Assembly: GCA_014084085.1 (NCBI GenBank)
Contig: NPFB01000089.1
Coordinates: 1-64,000 of the forward strand
DNA length: 64,000 bases
Source of the DNA: Hondaea fermentalgiana
Lineage: Eukaryota; Sar; Bigyra; Thraustochytrida; Thraustochytriidae
Reading direction: 5' to 3'
The notes below the pieces were generated by a model. That model saw only the letters and a program-made list of their open reading frames with translations. It was not told the origin of the DNA and searched no databases. This document shows, one piece after another, positions 40,282 to 50,842 of this stretch. Each line of letters starts with the position of its first letter. Position 1 is the stretch's first letter. Made by a program: the position numbers and the translations under genes.

Positions 40282-41582
40282 TCGTTGGCAGGGGACGGAA
40301 ACGGGCACAAGGTGCTGGTGCTGGTCTTGCTGCTGGTCTTGCACTGCTGGAGGTCAGGCTGTCATCAGCCTGTGCGTGCAATGGGACCGACAGCGACAGC
40401 GACAGCGACAACGAGACGGCGACCTGCAGGCGGCAGGTAGGTGGGCCAGGAAACGAGGAGGTCGGACGGCGGCCAGGCTGTGCTTGGTCGCGACTGAGGC
40501 TTGGCGTGCTTCGGTGTGGCTCGGCTTGACCTGGCCGACTGGCGATGGCAACTGGCGCGTGGATGACGGCGCACGAGGAGTCGAAGACGTCATGCGGCGG
40601 GAACAAAGAGAATAGCCCCGTCCGCCGCGCACTTTCTTTCGGCCAGGCCATGGGCCGCGCGCGAGATGCAGCGAGACAGAACAAGACACAGGACAAGGCA
40701 AGACAAGCACCGTCGTTATTTTTTGGGGCTTGCTTTGGTTTGCTTCTTGGCGTCTTCGTCACAGAGAACTCGTGGCAGATACGTACGCGTGCAGGAGCTT
40801 CGTACGAGTTGTGTTTGATGATGACAGCGGTGGCGGTTGCGGCCGTACGCGCAGTGCGACCTAGGTCCACTTCAAGTCTCTCGCTTCACAACTCATTGTC
40901 AGTGGTCCCTGCCACCTCTGATCTTCCTTTCTCTCTCCCACCAGTGAAGCGCTTCTCTAGCTTCCACTGCGACTTTCGTGGCCCGTGAATTTCATCGCCC
41001 ACTGTACAAATGCAGACTGTCTCTACTGACGTTGTTTACCGAAACAAGAACCTGACCGCCCGTCTCTACGCATCATGAACAAGACCTCTAAAAAAAAATA
41101 GAAATAAAAATCCCATCTCATTAAAATACCGGAAATCCGGGAAAGATCGCCTCGAACCAGTGGAACTATCGGAATTTCGGGAGATCCCTCCTTCTCCTAT
41201 TTTTCCGCGCGACAGCGAGCGAGTGTTGGAGATTTTTTCTTGCTTGCCAGTGCTTGCATTCAGACCTGAGCAGCAGCAGCGGCAGCAGCAGCAGCAGCAG
41301 CAGGCCAGCAACAGCAGCGCGGCGGCGCGGAGAAAAGGAAGAGCGGACGCGGGCCGAAGTGGCGGACCGGATAGAAAGACACATAAGTCGCAGCCGTCGG
41401 TTTGCCCTTGCAGGCAACGACGAACACAACACAACGAACCGAGCGCTGCCGGTTCGTCGCGGCCTCGCACGAACCTGCTGCTTGTGCGCAACGCCAAAGC
41501 GATTTGACAAGATCGCCTAACACGTGTCACCGCTGTCACCATTCCGCTGCCTATCTAAGACGTCGCATCGCATCAGACACAG

Positions 41583-44500
41583 ATGAAGTCTCCGTCTCCA
41601 AACGAGACACCCTCTCCAGCAGAGAGTAATGCGACCTTGCAAAGCCCCGGCTTCGCGGGCTCGCGACACGGCACAGAAGACGAAGGCGAAGACTCGGACG
41701 ATTTCCAGGAAAAAAACGAAACCAGCTCTCCCAATCATAGCCTCTTCCGAAAACCTCAACGTGCAGCCAAACCTCTTTTTCATGATGAAGTCGCAGATCA
41801 GGTGCACGGCCTCGAAGATGTAAAAACGTCCACGACAGCAGTGAGGCACGTTGGAGGCGCCATGGTACTTGGAGATCCTGTAGCCGTCTCGTTCGAGGAA
41901 GTCGTCCGGCTAGGAGCGCAGCGTCCATGCATTCCCGTGCAGGAAGAGGACTTTGATCCTCTCGCCACTTCATCGATGGACAACGCCAAGGGCGATGTTG
42001 CCGCAAACCCGGGCCAGCTCGGGAAACCCTCCAGCGCCGAAGGAAACGTTATTGGCATTCCGATCGAGCGAGAAAAATGGTGCCGTCCCGCCGGCAGCGC
42101 GTATCGCTTGCCGCTTGTTCAAGGAAACCAAAGGCGACACATCCTCTACGACGTTTACTTTTCGGGAAGGTCAATCGGTCTGACGCTCTCGAACAAAGAT
42201 CATACCTTTGTTCAAGCTCTCACGGGTGTCGCTGCCTTCAAGCTTGGCATTATAGCCAAGGGAGACATCATCCTCAGCGCATCCTGCGAAGATCGCTGGA
42301 TACGCTGCAACGAGTCACTCAATGAACTCACGGACTTTATTCGGGACAGCAAGCGTCCCATCGTACTTCGCTTTTGGCGAAGACCCGAACCTCTGCAGCT
42401 TGGATCAGTTCTCATTTCCAACGGCCCACTCGAGGTCTTTCTCAACTTCGTCAATCGGTACCTCGACTCACCAAATTACAGAGAGGTCTCGCGCAACGAG
42501 CGCGCCCTCGAGCAAGAGCTTCGCGAGGAGGCCCATGCATCTCAAGCACGCGGCGAGTTCAACGCCCTTGTAGGGAGCGTCCATGCCGACGACCTCGGTC
42601 GTGTCGGCGGCACCATGAGCGACAATGACGACGACGAGGTCGCGACGCTTTCGGGCAACGATGACGATGCCGACAGCCTTGACGGCGCCAACGCTCGCCA
42701 TCATGGTGCAAGAGCTGCACATGCCTCACATGCCGCCGGTCGCGAGTCCTCACGCAAGTACATCAACACCGCAGTGGCGCAAATCATGTTTCTTGTCGAG
42801 GTCGTCAAGATTCGTCAGCGCATTAAAACTGGGACGCATCGGTACAATCAGGCCACGGTCGAAAGCTCCATTCGAAAAGGCATTGCTGCCAAATACCTTA
42901 TGCCAGGCAAGCAGTCGGATTTCTCAATCAGGGACTTTCTTCGTAAGGACCGTGCCGCCGCGAGCGCGCGCAAAGAAGTTCTGCGCTCGGGATCGATTGA
43001 AGCGCTCGAACTTCTCTTTGATCACGTCCAAGACCTTGTCCGCAACGATACCTTCGCCTTATTTCTCCATGAAAAAGACGTCGAAATCGCCCTGGACAAG
43101 CTTGGCGAAAAGAATGGCTGGAAGCTGCGCGTATTCTCGCGTCTTGTTCGCCAGATTGTACCTTTAGAACTCATACTCGAAAGACGGAAGGCCTGTGCCG
43201 CCTTCCTGCTCTATCTGCTTGGCCTCGAGCCTTCCAAAGAAAGCACACAGGCCGCCACTTCACTTTCGATTTGGAGCACTGCTCGTTTCTGCCCATCGCT
43301 CTTTCATGAAAGCTTTGTACCTGTGGCGCGACGCGAACGGGCCTTTGACGAAGCCTCGCAATCTGTCGACTTTTCTGTGCTACATGATCGCCTTTTGGTA
43401 CTTTGCAAGGATTTTCACCGTCAATTTGTGCATCACAAGCTGGGCAGGCTTGTGTGGGATGCTTTCAATGCAGCTGCCAAGACGGATGGCAATGAAGCCT
43501 TACTTGACAATCACATGCCGCGTCTTTCTGCAATTTTGCAGGAAGCCAACTTGCCAGACTACCTCAATACGCATCGAGCCGTCGCGCCTCTTCCTTTGGC
43601 GAGCTCGTCGTCATCCTCACTGGACGATCCTTCGAGGGGAGACTTCCTCCGCAATATTCTTCTCTTCGATGCTCCCGTGGACAAAGCAGACCCAATCGTC
43701 TTCTCGGCAGTGCCGGGTGAGTCCGCGCCACCACAGATTGAGCGTTTCTTCCTGCCTCATCGTCTTGGAGGAATGCTTCATGACGGCGTTGGCGAAGACG
43801 ATCCGAATCAGTATCCGCTCTTATTCAACTTTGTCATGGGCTCGGGGCTCGTGGGCAGCAGTCTATCCTTCAGACACGTGAACGGCCGCTACACTGGTGT
43901 CTGCATCACGAGCGAGCGCCGAGACTTCTTTCTGCATCGGAAACTTCTGCAACGCGTCGCTGCTGATCATCGTCCTGCTATGGAAAGTGAGCTCACAGAG
44001 GGTACTGACGGTGGCGGCATGAGCGCACTCGGCCCAAAGGTGCGCGCCACACTCAATGACGCTCTTTCACAGGAGCACGCCGCTGCTATTCAAGCCCATG
44101 ACCAGATGCCGAGCTTGAGTGATTCCCTCGACTTTGGTCTTCTCTTTGAAATCTTCTCGTACGAAGACATTATCAGACTCTTTGAGTGCTGCCTGCTCGA
44201 GCGTAAGATGCTCTTTGTGGCCAAACGATACACGGCGCTGACAAACGTTGCCGAAGTCTTGCGCGAGCTCCTACAGCCTCTACAATGGAGCCATGTCTAT
44301 GCGCCCGTGCTTCCGCGCAAGATGCTCGATCATCTGCAGTGCCCCACGCCCTTTATGATTGGAATCCACACCGACTATGCCTTCAAAAAGGACTTTCCTT
44401 TTGTTCTAGATGCCGTCGTGGTCAACCTGGACCATGGGACCATTCAAATGCCATCCATGACGGCGCGAGGCGGTGGCGACGCTCTCGCTGCATATGATGA

Positions 44501-44885
44501 CGACGAGACATTGGGGCGCCACTTGCAACTCCCACAGGAGCTGCGGGCTCACCTTCTACAGGACCTGCGGAGGCTCACACAACCTCGCTATGAAGCTTGC
44601 GACAGCTTGGCTGAGCCCTCGTCTTCACCTGCGAGCAAGCAAATCATCCCAGCCGCCAAGGTCCGCGAGTCTTTCGGAGTAGTTGTCGCCAAGCTTCTTG
44701 AACAGGTTGTACCCCACTGCGTTCCGCTCAATTTCAGCAAATCTGATTCCCTCATCATCTTCAATGAAATGCGCTTTCTCGATGCCGTCAACCCGGCGCA
44801 CCGGACCTTTTACGCTGCGCTTTTGCGAACGCAGGCTTTTTCTACTTATGCTTCGTCTTTTCTCAATCATTTGCAGCACGAGTGA
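41583..44885 (+). CDS. PDZ-RGS-DENN domain protein
   Basis: The protein has 1100 residues in one exon. After a disordered N-terminus there is a PDZ-like domain (about 190-268: YFSGRSIGLTLSN with the carboxylate-binding loop variant IGLTL, AFKLGIIAKGDIILS, RPIVLRFWR). After an acidic linker comes an RGS-like helical bundle (about 398-500: MFLVEVVKIRQRIKTG, IAAKYLMPG, DFSIRDFLRKD, ALELLFDHVQDLVRNDTF, LFLHEKDVE). The C-terminal half is a DENN module: upstream part from about 695, core DENN at about 845-960 (LLFEIFSYEDIIRLFECCLL, ERKMLFVAKRYTALTNVAEV, LPRKMLDHLQCPTPFMIG), and the downstream part to about 1098. DENN modules are Rab GEFs; RGS domains accelerate G-alpha GTP hydrolysis. A link between heterotrimeric G-protein and Rab signalling at membranes is inference. 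Confidence 0.82.
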   Translation: MKSPSPNETPSPAESNATLQSPGFAGSRHGTEDEGEDSDDFQEKNETSSPNHSLFRKPQRAAKPLFHDEVADQVHGLEDVKTSTTAVRHVGGAMVLGDPVAVSFEEVVRLGAQRPCIPVQEEDFDPLATSSMDNAKGDVAANPGQLGKPSSAEGNVIGIPIEREKWCRPAGSAYRLPLVQGNQRRHILYDVYFSGRSIGLTLSNKDHTFVQALTGVAAFKLGIIAKGDIILSASCEDRWIRCNESLNELTDFIRDSKRPIVLRFWRRPEPLQLGSVLISNGPLEVFLNFVNRYLDSPNYREVSRNERALEQELREEAHASQARGEFNALVGSVHADDLGRVGGTMSDNDDDEVATLSGNDDDADSLDGANARHHGARAAHASHAAGRESSRKYINTAVAQIMFLVEVVKIRQRIKTGTHRYNQATVESSIRKGIAAKYLMPGKQSDFSIRDFLRKDRAAASARKEVLRSGSIEALELLFDHVQDLVRNDTFALFLHEKDVEIALDKLGEKNGWKLRVFSRLVRQIVPLELILERRKACAAFLLYLLGLEPSKESTQAATSLSIWSTARFCPSLFHESFVPVARRERAFDEASQSVDFSVLHDRLLVLCKDFHRQFVHHKLGRLVWDAFNAAAKTDGNEALLDNHMPRLSAILQEANLPDYLNTHRAVAPLPLASSSSSSLDDPSRGDFLRNILLFDAPVDKADPIVFSAVPGESAPPQIERFFLPHRLGGMLHDGVGEDDPNQYPLLFNFVMGSGLVGSSLSFRHVNGRYTGVCITSERRDFFLHRKLLQRVAADHRPAMESELTEGTDGGGMSALGPKVRATLNDALSQEHAAAIQAHDQMPSLSDSLDFGLLFEIFSYEDIIRLFECCLLERKMLFVAKRYTALTNVAEVLRELLQPLQWSHVYAPVLPRKMLDHLQCPTPFMIGIHTDYAFKKDFPFVLDAVVVNLDHGTIQMPSMTARGGGDALAAYDDDETLGRHLQLPQELRAHLLQDLRRLTQPRYEACDSLAEPSSSPASKQIIPAAKVRESFGVVVAKLLEQVVPHCVPLNFSKSDSLIIFNEMRFLDAVNPAHRTFYAALLRTQAFSTYASSFLNHLQHE

Positions 44886-45050
44886 ATCACTGGGAGAAGA
44901 TAAAGAGAAGTGGGAGAAGAATAATGCATGCATCTACGGGAAAATGGCAGGTGTCAATCGAGCAAAGGAACATAACAACACAATTGGATGTGAGAGGGAT
45001 CAGATATTATATTTTTAATGTGCCTTCTACCAGGCATTACATTACAACGT

Positions 45051-47573
45051 TTAGTAGTCCTCTTCCTCCACTGCTTCCTTTTGCAGGAGGTCTTGCGTCT
45101 CTTCTGAAGGCATCCACTTGTGAAAAGCGCCCAGTGCCGCCAATGCTTCGCTGCCAAGGCTACCAGCTTGCTCACGTGTCAAGCGCTCGCAGAGGAGGTG
45201 CCCAGGACCACCGAATGAGTTTGTCACCGGAACGAGCGCGTCAAGCAATGCTTCGACCTCGCGCGCAAGGCTCTCATCCACGTCGCCAATGACCAAGAGT
45301 CGCGCAGCGCTCACCAGCAAGTCTCCTGCTTCATGACGTAGCGAATTGAGCCGACCTGTCGCGAGAAAGTGCGCATCCGCTGCAGCTCTCCCGTTACTTG
45401 TGGAAAGAAGCATTACGGGATGACGCATGACGCGCACAAGACGTCGGCAGAGCGAAGGCTGCTGGGAGGCTGCGCGAACGAGCTGCTGCTCGCTAAGTGC
45501 CCGCACAAGTGTCGAAAAATGTGGCACCACACAGGTCGGAAGCGATCCATCGAGAAGCGCTCCCAAAACCACGAGACCTCGGCCCGTCGCGGTCCAGCGA
45601 GCGTCCGTCGCGAGGCTTCGGGAACCGTCTGCCCCCTCGATGTGAGGCAGAATAAGCGTCAAATATGCATCCGGATCAACATAGCGCCCCGTGAGTTCTG
45701 CACACTCGGCGATGCGCTCCTGAATCTCCGCATCCACGGCGAATCGATAATACGTGTCAATGATCCCGTTCAGCTCCATGGTCACGTGCTCCTCCATGTA
45801 GACGAGCATCGTACGCAAGAGACCTACTGCGTGCCCGCGTGTCGTTGCCTTCCAGTCCTGCAACTCCCGGAGTACGGTGTGCAGGAAGCGACGGCAGTGC
45901 TGACGCACGTACATGCGCGTGCCAAGTCTCGGCCGTGACTTCCACGGCGATGGCAATGGTTTGTTGTAATTGGCGCGACCTTGCGCGCCGTCAACACCGT
46001 ACTGCCGTTTTTCTATAATTTCATCGTGATGTTCCTCCTCGTACTGTCTGCCCAGTTCCTCGAGGGTCTCTAGAGCCGCGTTTTGGGCAGGTTCGAAGCT
46101 ATCAGATAGGGCACTCAATAGAAATGGCAAGAGGCGTACTGCATGGTCCCAGCGATCCAAAAGGCCTGTGAGCCAGTTACCGAGCACCTTGTACAGCTCG
46201 AGACGAACCGTTGCGTTTTCGTCGGTGACAAGATGGCCAAGGTAGTTAAGGCGGGTTTCACCTTGATAAAATGCGCAGATCGGAATCACATTGTCCTCGC
46301 GGAACCCCATGAGATCCACGATGGCGTCCGTCCCGCCTCCTTTGCATTTATTCCGGTACGGGCAAGCCACAAGCGCCCCAATGCAGCGAATAGCCGCAAT
46401 CTTTACGGCCGAGCGACGGTGGCGCAAAGCCGGCATCAGCGAACGCACGAGTGCCGTGCAATAGTGGTGCATCGTGTTTTCGAACGCACGCTCCTGCGCG
46501 ATTTCTTGCAGCATTCGCATACCCTCAATACGAAGCGCAGGGAAAGGATCCACTGCGCATGCATGAAAGAACATGACCGTGTCATGAAAATATGGACCCA
46601 GCATAGAGTGCAGTCCGCGTCTCGTAAAGGAGCGTACCAGCGTCGCAAGCATCGTACAGAGGAGCAAGCGCACCTCTTCGGACGGTTCACGGACGGTGTG
46701 CCGAAGGGTCGTTCCTCCGTCCGGGAGCGGGATCGCCTTGCCGCGTTGCTTCGCCTCGTGCGCCTCGACGTCTCTCACCATCTCGTTGTTCTGCAGGTCA
46801 AAGATAAAGGTGTCCGAGTTTCGATCCATCACTGCAGGATACAGATAAGGAAGCACGGGTCCAAGATCTTCGCATCTGGCAATGAACTTGGTGAGCATGA
46901 TGGCAGAGAGTTCTCTGCACTTTTCAGCAGTGTCTCCGAGTCTCCGCAGGAGGGGCTTTTGCAGTTCTGCAAAGACTTCTGACAGAACGTCATTGTCGAG
47001 CTCAGCGGGTTCTCCAGCGTCGCTCTTGTTCTCGGGGAAAAGGACGCTCATAAGCCGCTGCGCGGCGTCGATACGTGCGCGAGGTGCATCTGCGTCGCTC
47101 AGCAGATTGATGTCTCGCTGCAAGACTCGGAGAACAAGATTCGGGTTCGCCAGTACATCAGTGGGTAGAACTGGGCTTTTCTTTTGACTTTCTTCGATGC
47201 GCCCGTCGTGTTCTTCTGCCTCTACTTCTTCTTCTTTTCCATCTTTTTCTTCATACTTTAGCTGCTGCTGCTGCTGCTGCTGCTGCTCTTTTGGCGCGTC
47301 TACTGGTGCTTCCAGCAACGATTGATGCTGTTTGCCCCGCTCGTCTTCGTCGTTACCCTTGTTGACACAGCTCGGCTTGCTCGTTGACTTCTTGGTTTTT
47401 TTGGTCTTCTTCTTTGGTTTGTCGGGTCTCATGAGCGCACGAAGCGTCTTGTCCTGCGCAAACTTTTGCTGGACCGACGACGACCTCGAGCTATTTTCCT
47501 TGTGCTGCTGCAGCTCCCGAGCATCGCTCGCGAGCAGCTCGGCCCAAGCGTCAGCTGCCTTGGACGAGGTCAT
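45051..47573 (-). CDS. DNAAF5: Dynein axonemal assembly factor 5 (DNAAF5/HEATR2)
   Basis: The protein has 840 residues, close to the length of animal HEATR2. The N-terminal about 160 residues are charged, with a poly-Gln run and Lys-rich patches. The rest is HEAT repeats: LLRRLGDTAEKCRELSAIML, LGPVLPYLYPAVMDR, EVRLLLCTMLATLVRSF, DPFPALRIEGMRMLQEI, HRRSAVKIAAIRCIGALVAC, DENATVRLELYKVLGNWL, then the characteristic RQHCRRFLHTVLRELQDW and AVGLLRTMLVYMEEHVTMEL. DNAAF5 acts in the cytoplasm with chaperones to preassemble the dynein arms of motile cilia. The start is the ATG at 47571-47573; the frame continues upstream only through non-ATG codons. It is convergent with the DENN gene (165 bp between stops) and lies directly downstream of KAP3 on the same strand. 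Confidence 0.87.
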   Translation of the reverse strand: MTSSKAADAWAELLASDARELQQHKENSSRSSSVQQKFAQDKTLRALMRPDKPKKKTKKTKKSTSKPSCVNKGNDEDERGKQHQSLLEAPVDAPKEQQQQQQQQLKYEEKDGKEEEVEAEEHDGRIEESQKKSPVLPTDVLANPNLVLRVLQRDINLLSDADAPRARIDAAQRLMSVLFPENKSDAGEPAELDNDVLSEVFAELQKPLLRRLGDTAEKCRELSAIMLTKFIARCEDLGPVLPYLYPAVMDRNSDTFIFDLQNNEMVRDVEAHEAKQRGKAIPLPDGGTTLRHTVREPSEEVRLLLCTMLATLVRSFTRRGLHSMLGPYFHDTVMFFHACAVDPFPALRIEGMRMLQEIAQERAFENTMHHYCTALVRSLMPALRHRRSAVKIAAIRCIGALVACPYRNKCKGGGTDAIVDLMGFREDNVIPICAFYQGETRLNYLGHLVTDENATVRLELYKVLGNWLTGLLDRWDHAVRLLPFLLSALSDSFEPAQNAALETLEELGRQYEEEHHDEIIEKRQYGVDGAQGRANYNKPLPSPWKSRPRLGTRMYVRQHCRRFLHTVLRELQDWKATTRGHAVGLLRTMLVYMEEHVTMELNGIIDTYYRFAVDAEIQERIAECAELTGRYVDPDAYLTLILPHIEGADGSRSLATDARWTATGRGLVVLGALLDGSLPTCVVPHFSTLVRALSEQQLVRAASQQPSLCRRLVRVMRHPVMLLSTSNGRAAADAHFLATGRLNSLRHEAGDLLVSAARLLVIGDVDESLAREVEALLDALVPVTNSFGGPGHLLCERLTREQAGSLGSEALAALGAFHKWMPSEETQDLLQKEAVEEEDY

Positions 47574-47995
47574 TCTGTTCTCACTGCCTTCTGTTTTTTT
47601 GCTTCTGCTCGTAGAGACGGCGCTGGAAAGTCGCACAGACAGATAAGAAGGAAGACTGTCGCTCTGCAGAGTCTTGCGTGCTCCGGCGTACGAGCGTCGT
47701 CGTTCCGCAGTCTCCCCTCGCGGCTCGCCCGAGACAAGTCGGAGAGAGAGAGATATGATGCGTCCTCCTGTCCCAGAAGGCCCGGCGCGGCTGATTCGAG
47801 CTCAACGTCTTTGCATTCGAGCGACGCGTCAAGGCTCACTCGAGTGTCGCGATGTAACAAAAACAAAAGTCGTCGGACCAAATGACGACGAAAAAAGGAA
47901 CAGGGAGATGAAAGTATGGCGGTCCCTCAACCAAAAGGAATGGAAATGCGTGCAACATAAGTTTGGGTTTGTCTTTCTTCCTTTCTTTCTGTTTG
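47574..47995. other. Gene-free stretch between KAP3 3' end and DNAAF5 start
   Basis: About 420 bp with both the KAP3 3' flank and the DNAAF5 promoter/leader. Frames on both strands are short and have no recognisable domain. Confidence 0.5.
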
Positions 47996-50842
47996 CTAAT
48001 ATTCTTCGCCAAGAAAAGAGTCCGGCGAGAGCGGACTCGCAGGACCATAGGCAGACACATGATGATGATGATGCCGGTACACAGAGGACTGGTGACGGAG
48101 GTTATCGTCCTCGTCGTCCTCGTCGCCATCATCGTCGTCGTCGTCGTCACCGTTTGCGCCATGACTGTGATGCGAACGATAGCGCGAGCGGTGCTGAAGC
48201 TCGCTATCGTCGTCGTCGTCATCATCATCATGGTCCTCAAGATCGTCGAGCTCCTCTTGCATGACCATGTCGATCCATTCCTTGTTATGGATCGTGAAAC
48301 GCTTGGCGCGAATCATTTTGCTCAGCGTTCCCTTCAGCTCGGAATAGCAGTTCTGGTCAGGCTCGGGGCTCACTACCTCCTCTTCTCCTTCTTCGGCGTC
48401 GAGGTCCGCAAAGTGACGACCTTTGCTCTTTTCCTCGTCCCCGCGTGTTCCAGAGATTGCTTTGCGCGCGATGCGTCGGTTAATGTCCATTGATGTCTCA
48501 TTGGCCTCATCATGATCCACAATCAAATCCAACAAGTTGTCGGCCATGCACCGAACGACGGGATTTCGATGCTCCAAGAGGTCGCACACGTCGCGGGGCA
48601 TCTGCGTCTCGTACAATAGAGCATGGCCCGTGCCAGGATGGCGTAAAAGCCTATGGAAAGTGTACAGCGTCTGCAGCACAATCTCACTATCCTCTTGCTT
48701 CTCGTGGAGAACGTCGTAGATAAGCTTGATGAGCGCCGAACTACAAATGAGGTGCGCGGCATCTGCGTCCAGGCACAATTGGCCAATCATGATCACAACC
48801 TCCAAAAGAACGTCATCTTCAGAGAAGCCTGGGAGAAGGTGCTTGTGCAGAAATTCGACGAGGTCGTGCTCTAGCACAAGGTGGCCAAAGGTGTCCGACT
48901 TTGACAAATCTGCTGGGGTGAGGCAGGCAAGAATGCCAAGCGTCTCGACAAGAACACTCTGATTGTCTGTAAGTTTGAGCAGGAGAACAAGATCCTTCAC
49001 ATAGGGACTCCACATGCGCTTGCATTTGTACCCAGATCCGCGCGAGGTCGCCGAACGCTTTCGCGTCGCAACCGCGAGGGTTTCGTCCTCTCCGCTGCTG
49101 CCTCCGCCACGTTTGCCACTGTTGCTGCTGCTGCTGCTTTCTAGAACCGCTTTGATACGCTCCTCCTCCTCTGCAGCCGAGACAGTCTTGGGGACCGGGT
49201 CGGGCAGCTCCTCCTGCAACTTGAGGGTCCATCGTGCGATGTTGCGAGCGACCTTGAGAAGAAGCGGGTCTTGACGCTTGATGGCGCGCTCAATAAGGCC
49301 TTTGAAGTTGTTACCTTGGCACATAAAGCTGCAGTTTCGCTCATTGAGACTGAGGTTGATGGCAAGCGCCGCGAGCTCCTTTCCGACATGTTGAGACGGG
49401 AAATCGATGATCATTCGCATCATGTACGGAATAATCTCCGTATAGGTAAACATCGACTTGCAGGAATCGTCAATGGACAAGTGGTACAAAATCCGCAAGG
49501 CAGCCGCGCGAAACTGTTTCTCCTGCAACAAATCGACGAGCTTGGGGATGATGCTGCACTTGACCATTTGCTCGCGGATCGCGGCGTCGAAAGAGAGATT
49601 GAACAGTGCCGATAGTGCTGCCTTCATAAGACGGTCATTGGAGCACGGGATGAACTTGATGAGATGCTCAACGACCTCAAAGTCGCGGAACTCGTCCTTA
49701 TTTTCCCGTGTCACCGAGAGCTTTTGAATAAAGGTGCACGCCAAGACCAAGAGGTCTGCGTTCGTCGAGTTGCGTGTCGCAAGAATGCGCACAAGGTCCT
49801 GCGCCAGATCTCGCTTCGCCATCTTGCGCTCCACACGGTCGTCTTCGGCGAGATTGATGAGCACCTGAAGGCTGGCGCACAGAAGCTTGTCCTGCTTGCG
49901 CTCCATTCCTTTCGTTTTGGCTCGTTCCACCTTCATGTCAATGGGCTCATGGCGCTTTTTCTCCTTTCGAGGATCCACTTCAGGCGTCTCGCCTCGCTTC
50001 TGCGCCTCTGCGACGCGTTCCAAAAGCCCCATTTCCTCGACGCGCGCGGCGTGACGATCCAGCTCCCATTTGATAGCCCGCATCGTGTTGTTGCCTACCT
50101 GATGGTTGTGCAGGTACTGATGGAACTGCGAAAAGGTGGAAAACGCGCAAAAGATGTTCATGATGTGCAGCGAAAGCTCCATCTTGCGACGCGCGTCTTC
50201 GCGAAGCGTGCGAGAAAGAGCGCCTAAAAGGGCCTCGTTTTCGGATAAGTCTTCAAGATTGCCCGCGTTTCGTGCCAACTGCAAAATCATGCTTGTGCCG
50301 TGTACCTTGGCTGACATGTCGTCATCGTAGAGCTTTTCGAGGTAGTCGGAAAGGTCGTCCATGTTCGCACTGTCGAGTTCCTCATTGGCCTTTTCCTCCT
50401 CACGACGACGCTTTTCTTCGAGCTTTTGCTTTCTGCGCTCTTCCTTGCGCTTGCGTTCCGTGTCACGCTTGATCTTACTGACGGAGTCTGCGCGGTAGCG
50501 CTCTTCTAAAGTCATTTCCTTGAGCTCCTGCAGCAGGTTTTCCACGTGTTGCACCTTGTTGTTGGGGATCAGATCGCTCTGCGCGACGAGTTGCCGCGCG
50601 TAGAGCCGTACATCCGTGTGTGCATCTAATTTGACCTTCATGGGCATTCGATGCGTTTTGCGCTCGGTCTGCATGGCTTTGCCGGTATCGCCCACGACCG
50701 TGGCTTCGACCTCGTACGTGAGGATAAGGTCACGGTTGTCATAGTCAGCCGTCACATGGCCCGACTTCACCTTGCGTTTCAAGTATTTGGGACTTTCACG
50801 GTAGTCGCCGTCGAAACTTGTGGCGGGATGCATGTTGCTCAT
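47996..50842 (-). CDS. KIFAP3: Kinesin-associated protein 3 (KAP3), kinesin-II accessory subunit
   Basis: The protein has 948 residues in one exon and matches KAP along its length. The N-terminal domain carries YLKRKVKSGHVTADYDNRDLI and QHVENLLQELKEMTLEERYR. A strongly charged helix follows (about 125-155, alternating Lys/Arg/Glu), then armadillo repeats to about residue 800, for example RKMELSLHIMNIFCAFSTFS, LLVLACTFIQKLSVTREN and VEHLIKFIPCSNDRLMKAAL. A Ser/Gly loop near 560-590 interrupts the ARM array. The C-terminus is an Asp-rich, His-rich disordered tail, longer than in animal KAP3. KAP3 joins the KIF3A/KIF3B heterodimer to cargo and is needed for anterograde intraflagellar transport, so the organism should have a flagellated stage. 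It is divergent from the giant ARM gene. Confidence 0.94.
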   Translation of the reverse strand: MSNMHPATSFDGDYRESPKYLKRKVKSGHVTADYDNRDLILTYEVEATVVGDTGKAMQTERKTHRMPMKVKLDAHTDVRLYARQLVAQSDLIPNNKVQHVENLLQELKEMTLEERYRADSVSKIKRDTERKRKEERRKQKLEEKRRREEEKANEELDSANMDDLSDYLEKLYDDDMSAKVHGTSMILQLARNAGNLEDLSENEALLGALSRTLREDARRKMELSLHIMNIFCAFSTFSQFHQYLHNHQVGNNTMRAIKWELDRHAARVEEMGLLERVAEAQKRGETPEVDPRKEKKRHEPIDMKVERAKTKGMERKQDKLLCASLQVLINLAEDDRVERKMAKRDLAQDLVRILATRNSTNADLLVLACTFIQKLSVTRENKDEFRDFEVVEHLIKFIPCSNDRLMKAALSALFNLSFDAAIREQMVKCSIIPKLVDLLQEKQFRAAALRILYHLSIDDSCKSMFTYTEIIPYMMRMIIDFPSQHVGKELAALAINLSLNERNCSFMCQGNNFKGLIERAIKRQDPLLLKVARNIARWTLKLQEELPDPVPKTVSAAEEEERIKAVLESSSSSNSGKRGGGSSGEDETLAVATRKRSATSRGSGYKCKRMWSPYVKDLVLLLKLTDNQSVLVETLGILACLTPADLSKSDTFGHLVLEHDLVEFLHKHLLPGFSEDDVLLEVVIMIGQLCLDADAAHLICSSALIKLIYDVLHEKQEDSEIVLQTLYTFHRLLRHPGTGHALLYETQMPRDVCDLLEHRNPVVRCMADNLLDLIVDHDEANETSMDINRRIARKAISGTRGDEEKSKGRHFADLDAEEGEEEVVSPEPDQNCYSELKGTLSKMIRAKRFTIHNKEWIDMVMQEELDDLEDHDDDDDDDDSELQHRSRYRSHHSHGANGDDDDDDDGDEDDEDDNLRHQSSVYRHHHHHVSAYGPASPLSPDSFLGEEY

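Larger units (their letters stand above)
39224..41582. other. Large gene-poor stretch between the CREST-like and DENN genes
   Basis: About 2.4 kb. It contains a CCCT tract (39318-39344), a GCTC tract (39549-39567), the third 100-N gap (39589-39688), a purine-rich run around 39918-39945, GACAGCGACAGC repeats near 40390-40415, and a CAG run (41270-41302). One weak small-ORF candidate is listed separately; otherwise I see nothing supported. Confidence 0.45.

Noticed and set aside
39962..40870. A 302-residue minus-strand frame
   Set aside because: It lacks domain or codon support, with Ser/Leu/Arg repeats from microsatellite DNA.
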